In this document: one piece after another, positions 58,016 through 64,000 of the stretch | Layout: each line of letters begins with the position of its first letter | Numbering within the stretch: the first letter of the stretch is position 1 | NCBI RefSeq assembly: GCF_039537405.1 | Contig: NZ_BAABAL010000017.1 | Coordinates: 496,001-560,000 of the forward strand | DNA from: Allokutzneria multivorans | GTDB lineage: Bacteria > Actinomycetota > Actinomycetes > Mycobacteriales > Pseudonocardiaceae | Length of the DNA: 64,000 nucleotides | Reading direction: 5' to 3' | Program-made: the position numbers and the translations under genes | Notes under the pieces: model-generated | The model's input: the letters and a program-made list of their open reading frames with translations, nothing else | Databases searched by the model: none | What the model was told of the DNA's origin: nothing

Positions 58016-58764
58016 GCGCCCCTCCGAAGTCCGAGCCGCTGCGCGAGAACCCTGCCCAGGAACAGCGGATTGCCCACGACGTAGCGCTGGAACAGCCGCC
58101 GGGGTTCCTGGGCGAGCCGGTAGAGCCACTCGATCCCGGCGCGGCGCATCCACGCGGGAGCGCGCTCGACCTTGCCCGCGGTGAAGTCCAGGAAGGCGCC
58201 CACAGCGACACCCAACCGCGCGCCGGTCGCGGTGAGGTAGCGGTCCAGCCACAGTTCCTGCGCCGGGTTGCCCATCGCCACGACCAGCACTTCCGCGCCA
58301 CTGGCCCGAATCCGCCCGACAACGGCCTCCACGTCCTGCGAGAACCCGTGCTCCGTGCCCGCGATCTTCAGCCCGGGGATCGCCGCGACCAGCTTCTCCC
58401 CGGCCGCCTCCGCGATCCCCGCCTCCCCGCCGAGCAGGTACACCGCGGCTCCGCGATCAGCGGCCTCGCGCAGGATCTTCGGGGTGAAGTCGGTCCCGTT
58501 GAGGTTGGCGGGGAAGGCCTGCCCGAGCAGCTTCGCCGCGATGGCCAGCCCGGAGCCGTCGTTGAGCACCAGCGCCGCGTCCTCCAGCACCCGCCGGTAC
58601 CGGGCGTTCGCGCAGGCCACGTTCAGCGAGTGCGCGTTGGCGTAGGCGACGACCGAGGCCGACGGTCCCTCGAACAGCCGCTTGACTTCGGCCAGGGCCG
58701 CTTGCTCGGTCAGCTTGGCGACGCGCACACCGAGGATCGGCACGGTCGGGATGTCCGTTCGCAT
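58012..58764 (-). CDS. WecG/TagA/CpsF family glycosyltransferase
   Basis: 250 residues. VVAYANAHSLNVACANARYRR, DAALVLNDGSGLAIAAKLLG, LLGGEAGIAEAAGEKL and VVAMGNPAQELWLDRY are the hallmarks of this family, with the acid Asp in LNDGSG and the QE in PxxQE. It usually adds the second sugar to an undecaprenyl-linked primer, for example ManNAcA or N-acetylmannosamine. It pairs with the GT4 gene and would act after the phosphoglycosyltransferase at 41663. Confidence 0.92.
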   Translation of the reverse strand: MRTDIPTVPILGVRVAKLTEQAALAEVKRLFEGPSASVVAYANAHSLNVACANARYRRVLEDAALVLNDGSGLAIAAKLLGQAFPANLNGTDFTPKILREAADRGAAVYLLGGEAGIAEAAGEKLVAAIPGLKIAGTEHGFSQDVEAVVGRIRASGAEVLVVAMGNPAQELWLDRYLTATGARLGVAVGAFLDFTAGKVERAPAWMRRAGIEWLYRLAQEPRRLFQRYVVGNPLFLGRVLAQRLGLRRGA

Positions 58765-58840
58765 GTAACTATCTTGCCGCCTCCGCCGATGGGGTGAACG
58801 GCAGGACCGTCTTGTACAACAACACATTCCGGTTTCGAAG

Positions 58841-59503
58841 GTGTCCTATGTGCACAGTTGGCCGACCGAGGTGAGGGCGCGTGCGCTCGCCGGTGCCCTC
58901 GTCCGCAGGATCCGCCCGCGCCACCCCGGTTGGCCCGCCGTCCTCGGCCCCGAGCTGGACCAGGGCAGGCGCCTGCGGTTGCGCCCGCCGCGCGTGGAGG
59001 ACGCCGAGGAGTGGGCGCGCGTCGTCCGAGCCGACCAGGCCCTGTTGGAGCCGTGGTGGCCGAGCAGCGAGCAGTCGTGGGCCGAGCGCTCCGACGTGGC
59101 GCGGTGGCAGGAACGCGCCTGGTCGGCCTCGCGCACCGCGCGCAAGGGATACCTGGTGCCGATGGTGATCGAGGTGGACGGGCGCTTCGGCGGTGAGATG
59201 GTGCTGGACCGCGTCGACCGCGCGCACGGCACCGCCGAGCTGGGTGCCTGGGTGGCGTCGGACTTCCACGGCACCAGCGTGGCGCGGCGGTCGCTGAGGC
59301 TCATGGTGCGGCACGCCTTCGCCGAGGTCGGTCTGCGGCGGATCGTCGCCCCGGTCGGCATCGGCAACCGCGCGGCCAAGCTCGTGCTGGCGCGCAACGG
59401 TTTCCGCAAGGAGGGCGTGCTGCGCGAGCACATGCACGTCGGCGGTAAGTTGCTCGACCACGAGTTGTGGGCGTTGCTGCCCGAGGATGCGGACTGGCTG
59501 TGA
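58841..59503 (+). CDS. GNAT family N-acetyltransferase
   Basis: 220 residues. RimJ/RimL-like GNAT: LRLRPPRVEDAEEWARVVRAD, GELGAWV-type strand (TAELGAWVASDFHGTSVA), then RLMVRHAFAEVGLRRIVAPVGIGNRAAKLVLARNGF with the acetyl-CoA pocket. GTG 58841 start. Coupled to the aminotransferase by a GTGA overlap. It may acetylate an amino sugar made by the neighbouring aminotransferase, or a protein N-terminus. Confidence 0.9.
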   Translation: MSYVHSWPTEVRARALAGALVRRIRPRHPGWPAVLGPELDQGRRLRLRPPRVEDAEEWARVVRADQALLEPWWPSSEQSWAERSDVARWQERAWSASRTARKGYLVPMVIEVDGRFGGEMVLDRVDRAHGTAELGAWVASDFHGTSVARRSLRLMVRHAFAEVGLRRIVAPVGIGNRAAKLVLARNGFRKEGVLREHMHVGGKLLDHELWALLPEDADWL

Positions 59504-60849
59504 ACGAGAACGAGACCTTCGCCCGCTCGGCGAGCATGCAGGCGCGGCTGCACGAGCTGGTCCCCGGCGGCGCGCACACCTACGCGCGCGCCTCCGACCA
59601 GTACCCCGAGCACATGACGCCGATCCTGGAGCGCGGCAGCGGCGCGCACGTCTGGGACGTCGACGGCAACCGCTTCGTCGAGTACGGCATGGGCCTGCGC
59701 GCGGTGACGCTGGGGCACGGCTACGAGCCGGTGCTCGCCGCCGTCCGCGAGGCCATGGCCAACGGGATCAACTTCACCAGGCCGACCGCGCTCGAACTCG
59801 CCGCCGCCGAGGACTTCCTGGCCGGGGTGCCGGGCGCGGACATGGTGAAGTTCGCCAAGAACGGCTCCGACGCCACCACCGCCGCGCTGCGGCTGGCCCG
59901 CGCGGCGACCGGGCGGGACAAGGTCGCGATCTGCGCCGACCAGCCCTTCTTCTCCGTCGACGACTGGTTCATCGGCACCGCCGGGATGAACGCGGGCATC
60001 CCGGAGTCCGCGCGCGAGCTGACGGTGTCCTTCCGCTACAACGACCTGGACTCGCTGCGCGCGCTCTTCGAGGTCCACAGTGGACAGATCGCGGCGGTGT
60101 TCCTCGAAGCCGCGACCGCGCTGCGCGAGCCCGACCCCGGCTTCCTCGAAGGCGTGCGCGAGATCTGCGACCGCGAGGGCGCGGTGCTGGTCTTCGACGA
60201 GATGATCACCGGCTTCCGCTGGGCGGCCGGTGGGGCGCAACAGGTCTACGGCGTGCGCCCGGACCTCTCCTGCTGGGGCAAGGCGATGGGCAACGGCTTC
60301 CCGATCGCCGCGCTCGCGGGCAAGCGCGAGCTGATGGAGCTGGGCGGGCTGCGCACCGACGCGGCGCGGGTCTTCCTGCTCTCCACCACGCACGGCCCGG
60401 AAACGGCTTCACTGGCGGCTTTTCGGGCCGTCGTCCGTGCCTACCGCGAGACCGACCCGGTCGGCGTGATGGAGCGGCGAGGTGCTGTGCTGGCCGACGC
60501 CGTCAACGAGCTCTCCCTCGAACTGGGGACCTCGTCGGCGGTCTCGGTCATCGGCAGGCCGTCGTGCTTGGTGTTCACCACCGCCGACGCCGAAGGCAAG
60601 CCCTCGCAGGAGTTCCGCACGCTGTTCCTCCAGGAGCTCTTGCGGCACGGTGTGCTCGGCCAGTCCTTCGTGATCTCCGCCGCGCACACCGATGCCGACG
60701 TGGAGCACACGGTCAACGCCGTGCGCGCCGCGCTGGAGGTCTACCGCAAGGCGCTGGACGCCGGGAGCACGGACGGGCTGCTCGACGGGCGCCCGGTCGC
60801 TCCCGCGCTGCGCTCCCACGCCGAACCGAGGCGACTGCCCGACCGCTGA
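59500..60849 (+). CDS. class III aminotransferase (glutamate-1-semialdehyde aminomutase-like)
   Basis: 449 residues. PLP enzyme: ELVPGGAHTYARASDQYPE, HVWDVDGNRFVEYGMGLRA, FAKNGSDATTAALRLARA, VFDEMITGFRWAAGG and SCWGKAMGNGFPIAALAGK with the PLP lysine. Similar proteins occur in polysaccharide and natural-product clusters separate from heme biosynthesis. It is unlikely to be the housekeeping HemL, being coupled to a GNAT gene. GTG 59500. The last ~35 residues overlap the convergent acyltransferase gene by 109 bp. Confidence 0.85.
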   Translation: MNENETFARSASMQARLHELVPGGAHTYARASDQYPEHMTPILERGSGAHVWDVDGNRFVEYGMGLRAVTLGHGYEPVLAAVREAMANGINFTRPTALELAAAEDFLAGVPGADMVKFAKNGSDATTAALRLARAATGRDKVAICADQPFFSVDDWFIGTAGMNAGIPESARELTVSFRYNDLDSLRALFEVHSGQIAAVFLEAATALREPDPGFLEGVREICDREGAVLVFDEMITGFRWAAGGAQQVYGVRPDLSCWGKAMGNGFPIAALAGKRELMELGGLRTDAARVFLLSTTHGPETASLAAFRAVVRAYRETDPVGVMERRGAVLADAVNELSLELGTSSAVSVIGRPSCLVFTTADAEGKPSQEFRTLFLQELLRHGVLGQSFVISAAHTDADVEHTVNAVRAALEVYRKALDAGSTDGLLDGRPVAPALRSHAEPRRLPDR

Positions 60850-62072
60850 GCCTCCACCAGCAGCACGGCCACGCCGATCGCCATTGCGAGCACGGCGTGC
60901 GAAGCGTGCGGGTTGGTCAGGTCGAGGCCGTGCCGGGTTCCCTCGCGCACGCCGTAGGCGCAGATCAGCAGGCCCGCGAGCGGCCAGCGTGAGTCCACAG
61001 TGGGCAGTGCGCGGTCGACCCTGCGGACCACGCGCAGCACTCCGATCAACGCGATCGTGCTGAGCGCCAGCCACAACGGCCTGCTGAGCCACCACCCGAG
61101 CCCGGGGGAGGGAAGCAGGAATTCCGGCGCCAGCAAAGCGATTCCGAGCAGCATCGCCCCGGCGGGCAGGTGCCACAGGTACACCGGCATCGTGAGCGGG
61201 TTGGCGCGCTTGAGCAACCGCTGAGCCCGCTCGCCGGAGAGCTTGCGCGTGGCCCACGGCTCGACCAGCAGGAACACGCACACCTGCGCGAACGCGAGCA
61301 CGATCATCGCCAGCGTCGGCGGCGACAGGTTGGAGATCGGCACGCCAGGCAGGCCCAGCATGCTCGGCGGGTACGGCCCGGCGAACACCATCGTCACCAT
61401 CACGCCGACCGCCGCGAGGACGAGCGCGGACAGCCACGGGCGGGTGAGCTTGGCGAAAGAGCCTCGTGCGTAAGCGATTCCGAACTGGTGCGCGGTCAGC
61501 CAGACGAACAGGAAGTTCACATCGCCGCCGATGCCGATGTCGGCGACCAGGCCCACGGTGGAGAACCGAATGAAGTCCACAGTGGACACAACGGCGGTCA
61601 TGACGAGCGGAACGGCCAGGCCGAACCTGTCGTGCAGCCGCACCATCAGCGGTGCGAGCGCGACGACGACCAGGTAGATCGCCAAGAACCACAAGGGTTT
61701 CATCACCTGGTGGCCGACCGTCGCGACCGGCTGGAGGCCGAGCGTGCCGCCCGCCGTGCTCACCGCGGAGAACAACACCACCAACGGGATCGCCGGAATC
61801 ATCAGGCCCATCGCGCGCTTGGCCAGGAAGGACTCCCCGCGCGCCCGCGCAGCGTCGACCCCGGCGGTGTTCGCGTAGCCGCCAGCGAAGAACACCAGCG
61901 GCATCACCTGAAGAACCCAGGTCAGCGTCCACATCACCGGTCCGCTGACGCCGATTCCCACGCGCACGGCGCCGTTCTCCACGCCGACGTAAGCGCCGAA
62001 CCAGTGGGCGAACACGACCAGCGCCACCGAGCCGACGCGCACCGCGTCGATCACCGGGTTGCGTTCCTTCAT
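60741..62072 (-). CDS. acyltransferase family 3 membrane protein
   Basis: 443 residues from ATG 62072 (GAGGGG six bases upstream). About ten hydrophobic helices; the N-terminal VGSVALVVFAHWFGAYVG carries the His of the OafA/AT3 active site and MPLVFFAGGYANTAG is characteristic of a group of actinobacterial AT3 proteins. It would O-acylate a sugar or lipid in the membrane. The C-terminal end (from AQRSGSRLG) is low complexity and antisense to the aminotransferase 3' end, so its length is the least certain part. Confidence 0.85.
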   Translation of the reverse strand: MKERNPVIDAVRVGSVALVVFAHWFGAYVGVENGAVRVGIGVSGPVMWTLTWVLQVMPLVFFAGGYANTAGVDAARARGESFLAKRAMGLMIPAIPLVVLFSAVSTAGGTLGLQPVATVGHQVMKPLWFLAIYLVVVALAPLMVRLHDRFGLAVPLVMTAVVSTVDFIRFSTVGLVADIGIGGDVNFLFVWLTAHQFGIAYARGSFAKLTRPWLSALVLAAVGVMVTMVFAGPYPPSMLGLPGVPISNLSPPTLAMIVLAFAQVCVFLLVEPWATRKLSGERAQRLLKRANPLTMPVYLWHLPAGAMLLGIALLAPEFLLPSPGLGWWLSRPLWLALSTIALIGVLRVVRRVDRALPTVDSRWPLAGLLICAYGVREGTRHGLDLTNPHASHAVLAMAIGVAVLLVEAQRSGSRLGSAWERSAGATGRPSSSPSVLPASSALR

Positions 62073-62226
62073 GTCCATCCCCTCACGGCCGCCGAACTGC
62101 CCATGCTCAGGCTGACGACGAGAAGGCCCGAAACGGATCTGGCAGGCCTCCGACCTGCGTGGCGGCCCGCCCCACGCACGGGGTGGGGCCTGCCCTACCC
62201 CGATGCCGGGTCGGTACGGTGACCTC

Positions 62227-62994
62227 GTGACCGAGCAGCAGGACTTCACCGCTTCCAAGCCCGACCAGCGCATCCCGGTGAGCCGCTGGCTGGTCCCCGC
62301 AGTGGTGGTGGTCGCCCTCGTCGCACTGGTCTTCGTCTCGACGGGCAGGGGCGGGGGAGGTGGCGAACAGCCTGCCGCCGCACCGAAGCCGACCACGCAG
62401 ACGAGCGCTCCGGTCGTCGACGACGGCACGACGGGCAACATCGACGTCTCCGTCGGCCGCCGCCAGGCCGGTGACCCCTACGCGATGGGCAAGGTCGACG
62501 CGCCGGTCGTGCTGGTCGAGTTCGCCGACTACCGCTGCCCGTACTGCGTGAAGTTCGCCACGGACACCAAGCCCGAGCTGATCCGCCGCTACGTCGACAC
62601 CGGCGTGCTGCGCATCGAGTGGCGCGACTACCCGATGTTCGGCGAGGAGTCGCAGTACGCCGCGCTCGCCGCCCGCGCGGCCGGTCGCCAGGGCAAGTTC
62701 TGGCCGTACCACGAGATGGCCTTCGCCGAGGCCCCGCGCCAGGGCAGGGCGTCCTTCCCGCGCGAACGCCTTCTGGAGATCGCCCAGCGCGTCGGTGTCG
62801 CCGACCTCAAGCGCTTCGAGGCCGACCTGGCCGACCCGAAGATCGCCGAGGAGATCAAGGCCGACCTCGACGAGGGCCGCAGGCTCGGCGTGAGCGGCAC
62901 TCCCGCGTTCGTCCTCAATGGACGGCCGATGGTCGGCGCCAGGCCGCTGGAGGAGTTCGTCGCGGCGATCGAGCGCCTCAAGAACCAGCGATGA
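62227..62994 (+). CDS. membrane-anchored DsbA-like thioredoxin-fold protein
   Basis: 255 residues. N-terminal membrane anchor (LVPAVVVVALVALVFVS) then a Pro-rich linker and a DsbA/thioredoxin domain with CPYC in FADYRCPYCVKFA, an inserted helical subdomain and the cis-Pro loop GVSGTPAFVLNGRP. Located outside the membrane it would oxidise, isomerise or carry electrons to secreted cysteine proteins. GTG 62227. Coupled to the CcdA-like gene by a GATGA overlap. It might serve the four-cysteine proteins at the left end, but this is speculation. Confidence 0.9.
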   Translation: MTEQQDFTASKPDQRIPVSRWLVPAVVVVALVALVFVSTGRGGGGGEQPAAAPKPTTQTSAPVVDDGTTGNIDVSVGRRQAGDPYAMGKVDAPVVLVEFADYRCPYCVKFATDTKPELIRRYVDTGVLRIEWRDYPMFGEESQYAALAARAAGRQGKFWPYHEMAFAEAPRQGRASFPRERLLEIAQRVGVADLKRFEADLADPKIAEEIKADLDEGRRLGVSGTPAFVLNGRPMVGARPLEEFVAAIERLKNQR

Positions 62995-63812
62995 GCTCGG
63001 AGGTCGGCTACCTCGGCGCGCTGCTCGGCGGGGTCCTCGCGCTGGCGAGCCCGTGTTCGGCGTTGCTGCTGCCCGCTTTCTTCGCCTACGCCTTCGAGAA
63101 CCCGAAGCGCCTGCTCGCCCGCACGGCGGTGTTCTACTGTGGACTGATCACCACGCTCGTCCCGCTCGGAGTGGCCTCCGCGGCGCTCGGCGCGCTGTTC
63201 ACCCAGCACCGTTCCACCGTCACGCTCGTCTCCGGCATCGTGCTGATTCTGCTTGGTACCGCACAGATCCTGGGCAAGGGCTTCGGTTCGCGGCGCGCTC
63301 AGGAAGCCGCCGCGCGCATCACGGTCGGCTCAGCCGCATCCGTCTTCGCGCTCGGCGCCGTCTACGGCTTGGCGGGCTTCTGTTCCGGCCCGATCCTCGG
63401 CGCGGTGCTCACCGTCGCCGCCGCGGGCGGAGATCCCGTGTACGGCGGAGTGCTGCTCGCGGTCTACGGACTCGGGATGGTGCTGCCGCTGTTCGCGCTG
63501 GCGTTGTTGTGGGAGCGGCTGAAGCTCGGCCAGCGCGCGTGGTTGCGCGGTCGCGAGGTGAAGATCGGCCCGCTGCGCGTGCACAGCACGACCTTGGTCT
63601 CCGGGCTGCTGTTCATCGCGATCGGCCTGCTGTTCGTGCTCACCGAGGGAACCGCTGGGCTGAGCGGACTCCTCGACGTGGACACGGAGTTCTCGGTGGA
63701 GGTCTGGGTTCGTGGTGTCGCGCAGTCCGTGCCCGACCTCGCGGTGATCGCAGCGATCGCGCTGGTGCTCGCCGCCGTGTTCGTGGTGCGGCGCCGTCGC
63801 TCAGCCCGGTAG
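62991..63812 (+). CDS. CcdA/DsbD-like transmembrane electron carrier
   Basis: 273 residues with six or so helices. Cysteines in LALASPCSALLLPAFFAYAF and AGFCSGPILGAVL lie in the first and fourth helices, as expected for the CcdA redox pair, and the surrounding Pro is conserved. It would pass reducing equivalents from cytoplasmic thioredoxin to the DsbA-like partner encoded just upstream. ATG 62991. Confidence 0.88.
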   Translation: MSSEVGYLGALLGGVLALASPCSALLLPAFFAYAFENPKRLLARTAVFYCGLITTLVPLGVASAALGALFTQHRSTVTLVSGIVLILLGTAQILGKGFGSRRAQEAAARITVGSAASVFALGAVYGLAGFCSGPILGAVLTVAAAGGDPVYGGVLLAVYGLGMVLPLFALALLWERLKLGQRAWLRGREVKIGPLRVHSTTLVSGLLFIAIGLLFVLTEGTAGLSGLLDVDTEFSVEVWVRGVAQSVPDLAVIAAIALVLAAVFVVRRRRSAR

Positions 63813-64000
63813 CGGCAACCGCAGCGCCCGCGCCGCGATCCCGCGCAGCGACACGTCCTCCGGTGTGGACGGTGTGCCGATCCACACCGCCTGGACGACG
63901 CGGACGCGCTTGGTGTCGCGAGAGGACGCGAAGGCGGCTCCGTCGAAGGAGGTCGGCCCGTTCGTCCAGCCCTTGCCCGAGGCCACCAGGTCGCTGACCG
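63801..64000 (-). CDS. hypothetical protein, 5' end outside the window
   Basis: The C-terminal ~66 residues of a minus-strand gene whose start lies beyond 64000. It contains SGKGWTNGPTSFDGAAFASSRD and ends RVVQAVWIGTPSTPEDVSLRGIAARALRLPLPG. No family is recognised. The stop lies at 63801, overlapping the last 12 bp of the CcdA-like gene. Confidence 0.5.
   Translation of the reverse strand, partial: VSDLVASGKGWTNGPTSFDGAAFASSRDTKRVRVVQAVWIGTPSTPEDVSLRGIAARALRLPLPG

Noticed and set aside
1..64000. CRISPR arrays, prophage modules or toxin-antitoxin loci
   Set aside because: No regularly spaced repeats, integrase, phage structural genes or convincing toxin-antitoxin pair were found on reading both strands. 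The XRE/DUF6879 unit lacks a recognisable toxin.

Overview
The window is 64 kb of high-GC chromosomal DNA (about 70% by eye) with many GTG starts, ATGA/GTGA stop-start overlaps, XRE/DUF5753 regulators, an RsbRST stressosome operon and CPBP, LCP and PIG-L family proteins. This fits a filamentous actinomycete. A frequent palindrome GTCCACWGTGGAC and dispersed GTCTTGAAGAC repeats make me think of Pseudonocardiaceae, but that placement is inference. No ribosomal RNA, CRISPR array, prophage or complete transposase gene was seen.

Layout. 1-0.9 kb: 3' part of a trans-aconitate methyltransferase and a small membrane protein. 1.0-5.8 kb: an intact tRNA-Asn, its hairpin and a small secreted four-cysteine protein, then the same trio again 4 kb away with a decayed tRNA-Asn. 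Between the copies sit a CPBP protease, a small hypothetical protein, an XRE/DUF5753 regulator, a DUF6879-like protein and a tiny upstream ORF; this looks like an accessory cassette inserted at a tRNA gene. 5.9-20.9 kb: a GH6 glycosidase without signal peptide, tRNA-Met(CAT), hydrolases, MerR and TetR regulators with flavin reductase and SRPBCC partners, a nuclease-fold protein, enoyl-CoA hydratase, a secreted GH5 glycosidase, an LCP ligase, an MBL hydrolase, a 33-residue zinc ribbon, YceI and a sugar epimerase.

21.0-27.4 kb is a stress-signalling module: a divergent STAS antagonist, then rsbR-rsbS-rsbT-(kinase/phosphatase fusion)-PP2C-(RsbW-like kinase), closed by a convergent PP2C-like protein with an altered metal-site motif. 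No sigma factor gene is next to it. 27.5-33.6 kb holds MarR and LysR regulators with clear operators, an M74-type murein endopeptidase, an alpha/beta hydrolase and an LLM oxidoreductase. 33.5-39.8 kb is a divergent alpha-glucan locus: a debranching-type glycosidase opposite lacI and a sugar ABC importer lacking its own ATPase, with paired LacI-type palindromes between them.

40-60.8 kb is a surface-polysaccharide region: initiating phosphoglycosyltransferase, C-methyltransferase, cytidylyltransferase, PIG-L deacetylase, epimerases, a second degenerate methyltransferase-like protein, several glycosyltransferases, a Wzz-like protein, an O-antigen polymerase/ligase-like protein, a flippase, a GH6 lipoprotein, and GT4 and WecG/TagA-type transferases. 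Together they could make and export a C-methylated, partly N-acylated polymer, with the GH6 lipoprotein processing it or another glucan at the cell surface. The window ends with an aminotransferase, an acyltransferase, a DsbA-like/CcdA-like redox pair and a truncated gene. Two MITE-like elements and a three-copy dispersed repeat punctuate the intergenic DNA.
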